64,000 nt of DNA from an uncultured Alphaproteobacteria bacterium. GTDB taxonomy: Bacteria > Pseudomonadota > Alphaproteobacteria > HIMB59. Below, in pieces: positions 34,411 through 43,371 of the stretch (the stretch's first letter is position 1; every line of letters starts with the position of its first letter). The position numbers were made by a program, and so were the translations under genes. The DNA lies in the NCBI GenBank assembly GCA_902575065.1, contig CACGPU010000001.1:184372-248371 (forward strand), given 5' to 3'. A model generated the notes under the pieces. That model ran no database searches. It had not been told where the DNA came from and saw only the letters and a program-made list of their open reading frames with translations.

Positions 34411-35808
34411 TTAAAATAACTTTAGATATTCTTTGATTTCCCAATCAGTTGTAGTTGTATGATATCTAGACCACTCATCATATTTATATCCAATAAAATT
34501 GTTTATCATAGCCTCAGAAAAAACTTTTCTAGTTAATTTATCAGCAGCAAAAGCGTCTACTGCCTCTAATAAATTTCTTGGCAGAGTAGTAACCTCTTTT
34601 TTTTCTTTCTCGGTCAAATCATAAAGACTTTTATTAGTTGGTTTTGGGGGCTTCATTTTTTTGTCGATACCCTCTGTAACAGCTGCGGCTAATAAAGAAA
34701 AAGTTAAATAAGGATTTTGAGTTAAATCAGATGCCCTATTTTCTATACAATATCTATTTTGTGGTAGTCTTATCATAGCTGATCTATTATTACTGCCGTA
34801 TGTCATGTGTGTAGGAGCCCATGTATGACGGCCACCATCAAGGCCCTCAACTGTAGGAACAAATCCGTTATATGAGTTAACAGTTGGACACGCTAGAGCT
34901 GTAATCGCTGCTCCATGTTTTAAAATTCCAGCGACAGCATTGTAGGCCTTATCAGAGAAATTATTCCCATTCTTATATATGTTATTATTTTTCTTTTTAA
35001 TTGATGCCACACTATGATTAATGTGAGCACCAGCTCTCCAATCACTAATAGTTGTCTTTGGCATAAATGATACAAAATATCCATATTTTTTTGCAACTTC
35101 CTTGAGTAATACTCTTAAAAATACAAATCTATCAGCCATCCCTAAAATATCTGTGTAACCGAAATCTAATTCATACTGGCCATATGCGCCCTCAGCAACG
35201 ACATCATGGAGATCCCATTTCAAATCATTATTTAAAATATCTATTATTTCTTTTAAAAAATGCATTCCATCTATTGAGTACTCTGAGTCATACCCAAAAG
35301 CTTGTCTTCTCAAATTTATAGGATCTCTATCAATTGCTTTAACTGGTTTGTCGCCCTCCCACTTCATTAAGAAAAATTCGGGTTCGATACCAACAAAAAA
35401 TTTCAAGTCAGATTTAGCGCTTTCCTTTATTTGTTTTTTTAACGTCATTCTTGGGCAAACATCGTAAGGTTTGTCATTCCAATATAAATCTGCAAAAACC
35501 CATGCACATGTTTTATCCCATGGACATATAACGAGACTATCCAAATCTGGCACAGGGATTTGATCATTATCTGCTGGAGTTAATTCTGGAACAAAGGAAA
35601 CAGAATGAACAGCAAATTGAGGGCCTTTACCCATACAAAGATCCTCAAAATCAGATATAGGCATAGGCTTGGTTTTTGGACTACCCAGAAAATCAATCCA
35701 ATTAGAATAAATGTATTTTACGCCTTTTTTTTCTAAATCCTTTTTAATTTTTCTAACTTTTTTTACATCAGGTAAGGCGTCTTTAAAATTTTCAAAATAT
35801 TGACCCAA
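34411..35808 (-). CDS. Glutamine-synthetase-family ligase, substrate unknown
   Basis: Weak N-terminal GS beta-grasp, EPEFFLMKW, AYGQYELDFGYTD, TVNSYNGFVP, YGSNNRSAMIRLPQ. Confidence 0.88.
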   Translation of the reverse strand: MGQYFENFKDALPDVKKVRKIKKDLEKKGVKYIYSNWIDFLGSPKTKPMPISDFEDLCMGKGPQFAVHSVSFVPELTPADNDQIPVPDLDSLVICPWDKTCAWVFADLYWNDKPYDVCPRMTLKKQIKESAKSDLKFFVGIEPEFFLMKWEGDKPVKAIDRDPINLRRQAFGYDSEYSIDGMHFLKEIIDILNNDLKWDLHDVVAEGAYGQYELDFGYTDILGMADRFVFLRVLLKEVAKKYGYFVSFMPKTTISDWRAGAHINHSVASIKKKNNNIYKNGNNFSDKAYNAVAGILKHGAAITALACPTVNSYNGFVPTVEGLDGGRHTWAPTHMTYGSNNRSAMIRLPQNRYCIENRASDLTQNPYLTFSLLAAAVTEGIDKKMKPPKPTNKSLYDLTEKEKKEVTTLPRNLLEAVDAFAADKLTRKVFSEAMINNFIGYKYDEWSRYHTTTTDWEIKEYLKLF

Positions 35809-35884
35809 GTTAGTCTCCTCCTAAAATTTAAATCTTATCGAATTGAAATTATATGACCATAATATAAAATTACCACTTCAAATT

Positions 35885-36130
35885 ATGAATATTGATTACT
35901 TTAAAAAATCATGGATTAAATTTTACAAAAGAGGCTTTATGATGGGATTTTTTGTTTTAACTTTTATACTCACTGTTGATCAGTTTTTACAGACACCACT
36001 TTTTTTTAGTAAGATTACAGATATAAAAGTATTTATGTTCATTATATCCACTATTTTTTTTGCAGCAGTTTTTTGTGGTCTTTTAGCAGTGATTTTTTTA
36101 TCACTAATTATGATCGCTACCAAAAAATAA
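35885..36130 (+). CDS. Small hypothetical membrane protein (two predicted TM segments)
   Basis: MNIDYFKKSWIKFYKRGFMMGFFVLTFILTVDQF...; start choice uncertain (ORF open from 35843). Confidence 0.55.
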   Translation: MNIDYFKKSWIKFYKRGFMMGFFVLTFILTVDQFLQTPLFFSKITDIKVFMFIISTIFFAAVFCGLLAVIFLSLIMIATKK

Positions 36131-36871
36131 TTATAATTTAATATTTTCTAACCAATTCAGTAATTCAAGTTCTCTGTTAAATTGATTTTCATTTTCAAAA
36201 CTTTGTAATTTATTTAATAATGCTTCAAATTCATTTTCACTCATAATCTTTAAATAATTTCTTTTCCAATAACTCATTAATTTACCGATATAGTTGTATG
36301 GAAGTTCTGGATGATATTGAGTACAAAATATGTTTTGTTTTTTATGACATATAGATTGGATAGAATGATTATTCTCAGAAATTATATCAAAGTCCTTGGG
36401 AAGAGTTTCTAAACTATCGTAATGATGACCAGGTGCAGTAAATAAATTTTTTTTATTTTTATAAACAAAATGATTTTTTATAATTTTTATTTTTTCAGAA
36501 TATCCAAACTCTGGACTCATAGAACTTGATATTTTTCCTCCAAATGCTGTTACAGCCACTTGAAGACCCCAACAACTTCCCCAAATTGGTCTTTCTAGAG
36601 TTGCTATTCTATCAAATATCTTCAACTGATTTTTATTATGATCATTGTCATCATAAATATTACCTAGACCTCCGGTCCATAAAAAGGCATCGTAATCTTC
36701 AAAACTAAATTTATTTACATCCTCAATGTAAGGTTTATAAACCGAGATATTTGAGAGGGGATTTTGCTTTTTAATAATTTCTTCAAAAAAACTATATTGA
36801 TAAGAAGAATTTGATTTAACATGTTCATTATCATGGTTTTTATCCATGCCACTGATAATTAGTAAATTCAA
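36131..36871 (-). CDS. Class I glutamine amidotransferase-like protein
   Basis: RPIWGSCWGLQVAVTAFGG nucleophile region and CTQYHPELP. Confidence 0.85.
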   Translation of the reverse strand: MNLLIISGMDKNHDNEHVKSNSSYQYSFFEEIIKKQNPLSNISVYKPYIEDVNKFSFEDYDAFLWTGGLGNIYDDNDHNKNQLKIFDRIATLERPIWGSCWGLQVAVTAFGGKISSSMSPEFGYSEKIKIIKNHFVYKNKKNLFTAPGHHYDSLETLPKDFDIISENNHSIQSICHKKQNIFCTQYHPELPYNYIGKLMSYWKRNYLKIMSENEFEALLNKLQSFENENQFNRELELLNWLENIKL

Positions 36872-36880
36872 GTTTTCTGT

Positions 36881-37051
36881 TTATTTATGTCTAGAGAATT
36901 TCTTTTTTAAAATCAATTCGTTATCTTTTTTTGCTATTTTTCTTAAAATAAAAATCATAAATGCAATCCAAATAACTGCTGCTAATAGTTTATTTTCAGC
37001 TATTGATTGAATGAGATTTTGAAAAAAGAGATTTGAAGTGTTGTAATCCAT
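36881..37051 (-). CDS. Small single-TM protein (56 aa), absent from ORF track
   Basis: MDYNTSNLFFQNLIQSIAENKLLAAVIWIAFMIFILRKIAKKDNELILKKKFSRHK*. Confidence 0.6.
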   Translation of the reverse strand: MDYNTSNLFFQNLIQSIAENKLLAAVIWIAFMIFILRKIAKKDNELILKKKFSRHK

Positions 37052-37057
37052 TTATTA

Positions 37058-37083
37058 TAAGGCGGGGATAATTCCCCGCCTTA
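37058..37083. terminator. Perfect 11-bp stem-loop, probable terminator of amtB transcript
   Basis: TAAGGCGGGGA-TAAT-TCCCCGCCTTA. Confidence 0.75.
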
Positions 37084-37092
37084 AATTATACA

Positions 37093-37266
37093 TTATTTTG
37101 TTTTTTTTGCAGTATCAGACTCGTGTCTTGCTGTTGCCATAGTGACTAGCACGCATAGAGCAATAACAAAAAGGGTCCAAAATATCAGTGCACCTTCACT
37201 AGTGGCATATGTGAAATAAGCGTCCACACCTTCCCAACTATTTTCAGGTCCTGGAAATGTATTCAT
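37093..37266 (-). CDS. Small single-TM protein (57 aa) downstream of amtB, absent from ORF track
   Basis: MNTFPGPENSWEGVDAYFTYATSEGALIFWTLFVIALCVLVTMATARHESDTAKKTK*; 20 nt after amtB stop. Confidence 0.7.
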   Translation of the reverse strand: MNTFPGPENSWEGVDAYFTYATSEGALIFWTLFVIALCVLVTMATARHESDTAKKTK

Positions 37267-37286
37267 ATTTTCTCCTTCCTTATATG

Positions 37287-38564
37287 TTACTGATATGCCT
37301 TGAGATTTAACTCAGCGCTATCAATACCTGCTTTTTGAACTGCATCTGGTACACGTAACCAATTCATCATTTTCATAATAAATGATAAACCATAACCAGG
37401 TACAAATCCTACTAAGAACATGACTATACATCCAACTAACTGTCCACCAAAACTTGTTGGAGGAATATCACCAGATGCTGGATAGCCTGATGCAAATAAT
37501 CCCATTGCAATCACACCCCATATACCGGCAACTCCGTGAACAGATATAGCTCCTACTGGATCGTCGATCTTGAAAACACTATGTAACCAATTATTCGCAG
37601 GAATAATTATCACACCGCCAACAAAACCGAGAACAAAGGCTAATCCTGGATACCAAACATCAAGTCCCGACGCACAAGAGAATATACCTGCAAGTCCACC
37701 TGACATCATCCAGAATGGGTTACCTTTACTCATCCAAAATGCACCAATCATTCCACCGCCAAGACCCATTAGGGTATTGAATGCGAAAGAAGATAGTGTT
37801 GCTGGAGCACCGTAAATGTTTATCCAACCACCAAACTCTGCACCTGCCCAGATTAAACAACCACCGAGGAATCCGAAGAAACCAACAATAATCATTAACA
37901 GGCCTATAAATGAAAAACGAAGGTCATGACCCTCAATCTCATTCGCAGAACCGTCAGCATTGTATTTACCAACTCTAGGACCTAAGTTTAAGACAACTCC
38001 GAAAGCAAACCAACCTGCTACCATGTGAACAACACCAGCTGCTCCAACATCATGATATCCAAATTGTGTTACTAACCATCCATCAGGATGCCAGCCCCAT
38101 GAAGCGGCTAAGATCCAAGCTACTGATCCTAAAACAACAGCTAAGAAAGTAAATGAGCTAATTCTTATTCTCTCAAGAACAGATCCTGAAAAAATAGATG
38201 CTGTGGTACAAGCAAATAATGTAAATGCTGCCCAGAAAACACCTGTGGCTTGGTCACTTAACATTGGTCCCATTGATACGTTCCAAGGGGTTCCATAACC
38301 CTCTAGATCAATAGGAGTAAATCCCATTGGGAATGCTAAATAAATATACCAACCAAATAACCAGAAGGTTGGTATCATAAACGCGAACGCTAAAAGGTTT
38401 TTTGTAGCTGAAGAGACCGCGTTTTTAAAACGAGACGATCCTACTTCATACATCAAGAAACCTACGTGAATTGCAATCATTAACGCAGTACACCACCAAT
38501 AGTAAGCTTCCATACTGACGTTCGCTTGCATCATCACGTACGATTCAAGTTCTTCAAGTGTCAT
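37287..38564 (-). CDS. amtB: Ammonium transporter
   Basis: Amt/Mep signatures: HVGFLMYEVGSSRFKN, DVGAAGVVHMVAGWFAFG, DDPVGAISVHGVAGIWGVIAMGLFA. Confidence 0.94.
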   Translation of the reverse strand: MTLEELESYVMMQANVSMEAYYWWCTALMIAIHVGFLMYEVGSSRFKNAVSSATKNLLAFAFMIPTFWLFGWYIYLAFPMGFTPIDLEGYGTPWNVSMGPMLSDQATGVFWAAFTLFACTTASIFSGSVLERIRISSFTFLAVVLGSVAWILAASWGWHPDGWLVTQFGYHDVGAAGVVHMVAGWFAFGVVLNLGPRVGKYNADGSANEIEGHDLRFSFIGLLMIIVGFFGFLGGCLIWAGAEFGGWINIYGAPATLSSFAFNTLMGLGGGMIGAFWMSKGNPFWMMSGGLAGIFSCASGLDVWYPGLAFVLGFVGGVIIIPANNWLHSVFKIDDPVGAISVHGVAGIWGVIAMGLFASGYPASGDIPPTSFGGQLVGCIVMFLVGFVPGYGLSFIMKMMNWLRVPDAVQKAGIDSAELNLKAYQ

Positions 38565-38590
38565 TATATGATCTCCTTATAAATTATTAC

Positions 38591-38614
38591 TTTTTATTTT
38601 TATAAAAATAAAAA
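38591..38614. repeat. Perfect 24-nt A/T palindrome in the amtB leader
   Basis: TTTTTATTTTTATAAAAATAAAAA. Confidence 0.6.
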
Positions 38615-38797
38615 AGGACAGAGAAAAAATCTTTTTACAACTTTATAGAATCTTCTTTCCTGTACTTTTATGTATTTTACTTTTAATTGACTTAATTATA
38701 AAATCAAAAGAAGTTAATTAATGTTAAAAAAAGATTGAGTTCAATTGTTTTTTTAATGGTATGCACTATTTGCATATTCAAATAGAGGAGATATATA

Positions 38798-40105
38798 ATG
38801 GCAACTAACCTTCACCAATTTGCTAAAAAAAATGGTGTCAAATATTTTTTTGTAAGCTTTGTAGATTTATTTGGGGTGCTTAGATCAAAGCTTGTACCTG
38901 CAACAGCTATAGATGAAATTCAATCTGAAGGAGCTGGATTTGCAGGTTTTGCAACATGGCTTGATATGTCTCCAGCTGACTCTGATATGTTTGGTATGCC
39001 AGATGGTGATAGTGTTATCCAGCTTCCTTGGAATAAAGAAATAGCTTGGGTTGCCTCTGATTTGTATATTGATGGTAAACCAGTAGAAGCTTCACCCAGA
39101 ATAGCCTTAAAAAGACAAATAGAAAAAGCAGCTAAAAAAAATCTTTATATGAAGTCAGGTGTTGAATGTGAATTTTTTTTGGTCAATGAAGACGGGACAT
39201 CTTTATCAGATCAAAGGGATACGCAAGCAAAACCATGCTATGACTCCTCTGCTTTAATGAGAAGATATGATGTTATCACTGAGATATGTGACTCAATGAT
39301 TGCACTAGGATGGAAACCTTACCAAAACGATCATGAAGATGCGAATGGGCAATTTGAAATGAACTGGGATTTCTCGGATTGTTTAGTAACAGCAGATAGA
39401 CATGCTTTTTTTAAATTTATGGTGAAATCTATTGCAGAAAAACATTCACTAAGGGCAACTTTCATGCCCAAACCTTTTACAAATTTAACAGGTAATGGAT
39501 GTCATTGTCATATTTCTATTTGGGATAAATCTGGCAAAAAAAATATGTTTTTAGATAAAAAAGATGAATTAGGTTTATCCAAAACTGGTTACAATTTCTT
39601 AGGTGGAATAATGGAAAGTGCAGACAAAATGGCTGCTGTTTTTAACCCAACTGTAAACTCCTATAAAAGAATTAACGGTAGTGTAACAACATCAGGTGCA
39701 ACATGGTCGCCAAGCTCGATTACTTGGGCAGGTAACAACAGGACACACATGGTAAGAGTTCCTGGAGCAGGAAGATTTGAATTAAGATTAATGGATGGAG
39801 CTACAAATCCTTATTTACTTCAAGCAGGTATTTTACTTTTAGGTTTGGACGGTTTAAATAATAAAAGAGACCCTGGAAAACGATTAGATATTAATATGTA
39901 CACAGAGGGTCACAAGGCTGGGAAAGTAAAAAAATTGCCATTAAATCTTCTTGATGCAATACGTGATTTTGATAAATCAAAAATCATTAGAGCAGGTTTT
40001 GGTGATGATTTAGTCAATAGCTATGTAAAATTAAAAAATCAAGATTGGGGTACTTTTAATAAACACCTTTCTAGTTGGGAAAGAGAAACAACTCTAGATT
40101 GTTAA
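38798..40105 (+). CDS. Type III-like glutamine synthetase (GlnT) / gamma-glutamylmethylamide synthetase candidate
   Basis: KYFFVSFVDLFGVLRSKLVP, GAGFAGFATWLDMSPADSDM, DHEDANGQFEMNW, GNGCHCHISIWD: resembles rhizobial GlnT and GmaS. Confidence 0.88.
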   Translation: MATNLHQFAKKNGVKYFFVSFVDLFGVLRSKLVPATAIDEIQSEGAGFAGFATWLDMSPADSDMFGMPDGDSVIQLPWNKEIAWVASDLYIDGKPVEASPRIALKRQIEKAAKKNLYMKSGVECEFFLVNEDGTSLSDQRDTQAKPCYDSSALMRRYDVITEICDSMIALGWKPYQNDHEDANGQFEMNWDFSDCLVTADRHAFFKFMVKSIAEKHSLRATFMPKPFTNLTGNGCHCHISIWDKSGKKNMFLDKKDELGLSKTGYNFLGGIMESADKMAAVFNPTVNSYKRINGSVTTSGATWSPSSITWAGNNRTHMVRVPGAGRFELRLMDGATNPYLLQAGILLLGLDGLNNKRDPGKRLDINMYTEGHKAGKVKKLPLNLLDAIRDFDKSKIIRAGFGDDLVNSYVKLKNQDWGTFNKHLSSWERETTLDC

Positions 40106-40112
40106 ATTATTA

Positions 40113-40667
40113 ATGACACCTGAAGTTTTACAAGAAAAGTTTCTTGATTGGCAATGTCAATCTAGAATTCAGGCATTTAGAACACAAAATGGTAGACCAA
40201 ACTCATCTATGGCACCAATATTGCTTGATAAGAAAGGAAATGAACTTCTAAGAATTATTGTTGTAATTTCAGAAAATGATCCTGTAAACACAACAAAACT
40301 GTTTGAACACACATTTAAACGAACTTACGATCCAGCTGATCGATTTGATAAAATGAATAAATTTTTATCTTCTGAATATTTTATGGATAAAGATAAATTT
40401 TCAGACTCTTTATTTGCTACTTTTCCAAAAAATTCAAGTATCTCAAAAAAAGTAGTTAAAGACGGCTCATGTATTTTAGATTTTATTCACCTTTCTACAA
40501 ATTATAGATTGTCATGTTCTCCTTTTATTCTCGATAAAAATGAGGAACATTGGGAAAATATTTTTTGGCATAATAAAAATTTTAATCCTGGTTTGGGGAA
40601 TGACATAGATGTTATAAAGTTTATTCCAAATTGGAAAAAATCTAAATTAATAAGAATTAAAGATTAA
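40113..40667 (+). CDS. Conserved-looking hypothetical protein, co-oriented with glnT-like gene
   Basis: 8-nt gap after the GS-like gene; 184-aa ORF without antisense competitor. Confidence 0.75.
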   Translation: MTPEVLQEKFLDWQCQSRIQAFRTQNGRPNSSMAPILLDKKGNELLRIIVVISENDPVNTTKLFEHTFKRTYDPADRFDKMNKFLSSEYFMDKDKFSDSLFATFPKNSSISKKVVKDGSCILDFIHLSTNYRLSCSPFILDKNEEHWENIFWHNKNFNPGLGNDIDVIKFIPNWKKSKLIRIKD

Positions 40668-40680
40668 AATATTTGAAAGT

Positions 40681-40704
40681 ATAAGGGAGCGAAGGCTCCC
40701 TTAT
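40681..40704. terminator. Perfect 10-bp stem-loop between convergent genes
   Basis: ATAAGGGAGC-GAAG-GCTCCCTTAT followed by T-rich sequence. Confidence 0.85.
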
Positions 40705-40714
40705 TTATAAAATT

Positions 40715-41191
40715 TTACTCAACTAACTTAAAGTTCTCACCCTTAGCGTATGTTCTTTTTAACTGTACCAAGGGATGGTTAGGTGACATTTGAAACTTAA
40801 TTAAAAGCTCTCTTGCTAACATATCTCTATCTTGTTGGTTTTTTGGAAGTTTAATCTTCTTTGGCAAAGTGATCCAAGCGTTTGCATTTCTGTCAAAAAC
40901 AGCAGGGGTATCACCTTCAAAACCCATATGGATATCCTCTAACCAATTTAAATCATCCCAACCCATAATTTCGATATATTGTTTAAGAAATGGTGTTAAG
41001 TGCTTGTAATCAGGAATTAAGTTAACATCATAACGATAGCCAATATGCTGGCCAATCATTTTTTCTCTTGATGTTTTAATTTCCTTATCTTTTAATTTAG
41101 CTCCGCCGACAACTTGATAACCTTTTGACTTAGTAGGTTTTTTTGATTTTGCAGAAGTTGATTTCTTTTTTGTAACTTTCTTTTTAACCAT
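40715..41191 (-). CDS. Hypothetical protein with Lys-rich N-terminus, last gene of first Mgs module
   Basis: MVKKKVTKKKSTSAKSKKPTKSKG...; 9 nt downstream of MgsC-like gene. Confidence 0.75.
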   Translation of the reverse strand: MVKKKVTKKKSTSAKSKKPTKSKGYQVVGGAKLKDKEIKTSREKMIGQHIGYRYDVNLIPDYKHLTPFLKQYIEIMGWDDLNWLEDIHMGFEGDTPAVFDRNANAWITLPKKIKLPKNQQDRDMLARELLIKFQMSPNHPLVQLKRTYAKGENFKLVE

Positions 41192-41200
41192 AATACTCTC

Positions 41201-42535
41201 CTAAATTGAGTGGTAGTTATCTACACCTACTGTTAAATCTGTACCAGCTAATGGGACTTTAGCCATTGCTGATGACTCCATTGTCAATGCAGCTAGATCT
41301 TCTGGCTCAAGTGAGTGAATGTTTGTCTTACCACATGCTCTTGCTAACATTTGGCACTCAAGAGTCATAGTGCTAAGCAAATTATAAACTCTTTCTGCTG
41401 CCTCTGTTGGGTCTAATCTACTTCTAAGAACAGGATCCTGTGTGGCCACACCAACTGGACATCTACCAGTATGACAGTGATAGCAGTAACCTGCCTCCAC
41501 TCCCATTTCTTTTTCATAATCAGCTTCTGGAATATCTTTGTTACAGTTCAGTGCTACTAATCCAGCTGTACCGATAGCAATAGCATCTGCCCCAAGAGCT
41601 AAGGCTTTAGCCATATCAGCTCCATCTCTAATACCTCCAGCAAATACCAATGATATTTCACCAGTTTTGCCAACATCGTCCAAAGCTCTTCTTGCTTCTC
41701 TAATTGCCCCAATACCAGGAATACCAGTATTAGCTGCTGCGATGTGTGGACCAGCTGCTGTTGAACCTTCCATAGAGTCTAAAAATATAGAGTCAGGGTC
41801 ACATTTTGCTGCCATTCTGACATCGTCATAAACTCTTGATGCGCCTAATTTCAATTGAATTGGCACTTGATTGTCAGTTAATTCTCTTAATTCTTGAACC
41901 TTAAGAGCTAAATCGTCAGGTCCCATCCAGTCTGGGTGTCTAGCAGGAGATCTTTGATCAATACCAGCAGGTAACGATCTCATCTCAGCTACTTGGTCAG
42001 TAACTTTCTGGCCCATTAAGTGACCACCCATCCCAACTTTTTGACCTTGGCCAATGAAAACCTCAATAGCGTCAGCTAATTGAGCATGGTGTGGGTTGAA
42101 GCCATACCTGGATTGAATACATTGATAATACCATTTGTGAGAGTACCTTCTCTCATCAGGTATCATACCCCCTTCTCCAGAGCAAGTTGCACTTCCAGCC
42201 ATTGATGAACCTCTAGCTAAAGCAGTTTTTGCTTCATAAGAAAGAGCACCAAAACTCATACTTGTTATGTAAACAGGAATATCAAGTTTGATAGGATTTT
42301 TTGCTCTAGGACCTATTATTGTTTCTGTTAGACACTTCTCTCTGTAACCTTCAATAACAAATCTTGTTAATGTGCCCGGTAAAAAAACTAAATCATCCCA
42401 GTGAGGAATTTTTTTCATTAACGCCATACCACGCATACGATAACGACCAAGTTGTGATTTGATATGAATGTCGTCCATTACCTCGGGGGTAAAAATTGAG
42501 TTTTGTCCTAATAATTGTGTATTACGTTTTGCCAT
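41201..42535 (-). CDS. Glutamate-synthase-like FMN domain protein (MgsC/GlxD-like), module 1, Fe-S cysteines present
   Basis: MSFGALSYEAKTALARGSSMAGSATCSGEGGM; GIRDGADMAKALALGADAIAIGTAGL; CYHCHTGRCPVGVATQDP. Confidence 0.9.
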   Translation of the reverse strand: MAKRNTQLLGQNSIFTPEVMDDIHIKSQLGRYRMRGMALMKKIPHWDDLVFLPGTLTRFVIEGYREKCLTETIIGPRAKNPIKLDIPVYITSMSFGALSYEAKTALARGSSMAGSATCSGEGGMIPDERRYSHKWYYQCIQSRYGFNPHHAQLADAIEVFIGQGQKVGMGGHLMGQKVTDQVAEMRSLPAGIDQRSPARHPDWMGPDDLALKVQELRELTDNQVPIQLKLGASRVYDDVRMAAKCDPDSIFLDSMEGSTAAGPHIAAANTGIPGIGAIREARRALDDVGKTGEISLVFAGGIRDGADMAKALALGADAIAIGTAGLVALNCNKDIPEADYEKEMGVEAGYCYHCHTGRCPVGVATQDPVLRSRLDPTEAAERVYNLLSTMTLECQMLARACGKTNIHSLEPEDLAALTMESSAMAKVPLAGTDLTVGVDNYHSI

Positions 42536-43371
42536 TAGCCTAATATTCCTTTCTTTTCTGCTGGCTCTAGATTGTCATAATTCCAGAGCATTCTTCCTGC
42601 AACGTATTTCTTAAATTTTGAAGCTGGGACTTTGCAATCAATCTCAGCATTTTTAATTTTTTGTTCTAGCCATCTAACCTCGTGTTCATTCATTTCACCA
42701 GGTACGCAGTCTGTTCCAAGCGAATGAGGCTCTCCTCCTACAAAAATGATTCCATCATACATTGAGTCACCCATGTTTGCGTTTACATCACCACAAACTA
42801 TAATTCTTCCTCTTTGCATCATAAATCCAGTGTAAGCTCCAGCATTTCCGCCAATAAGAATAGTGCCACCTTTCATATCAATTCCGGTTCTTGCACCTGC
42901 ATCGCCTTTAACAATAAGGTCACCGCCTCTAAGAGCAGCTCCAAAACAAGATCCTGCATTGTTTTCAACAACAACTTTTCCTGACATCATATTTTCAGCA
43001 CATGACCAACCAACTCTTCCATTAACTCTCACTGTTGGTCCATCGATACAACCGATACCAAAATAACCTAAGCTACCCTCAAAGATTAAGTTTAACTTAT
43101 TTAGAATTCCCACACCAAGTGAATGTTTTGCACCAGGGTTTTTAATAACTATAGACCCATATCCCTTTCGAATTGCATCTCTAATTTTTTGATTCAATTC
43201 ATGAGCATCAATGCCTTCACAATCAATGGAGGTTCTTTTATTAAAATCAACTTCGTGATTACCGTAGTAGGTATAATTTTCTTCTTCTGTTACTTCAAAA
43301 TATAATTTTTGCGATCTACCTGATAAATTTTCATCATCAAAAGCAGTAGTTCTTTTTGTTATGCCTGCCAT
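42535..43371 (-). CDS. GXGXG-domain protein (MgsB/GlxC-like), module 1
   Basis: Repeats VNGRVGWSCAENMMSGKVVVENNAGSCFGAALRGGDLIVKGDAGARTGIDMKGG typical of the GltB C-terminal domain. Confidence 0.9.
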   Translation of the reverse strand: MAGITKRTTAFDDENLSGRSQKLYFEVTEEENYTYYGNHEVDFNKRTSIDCEGIDAHELNQKIRDAIRKGYGSIVIKNPGAKHSLGVGILNKLNLIFEGSLGYFGIGCIDGPTVRVNGRVGWSCAENMMSGKVVVENNAGSCFGAALRGGDLIVKGDAGARTGIDMKGGTILIGGNAGAYTGFMMQRGRIIVCGDVNANMGDSMYDGIIFVGGEPHSLGTDCVPGEMNEHEVRWLEQKIKNAEIDCKVPASKFKKYVAGRMLWNYDNLEPAEKKGILG

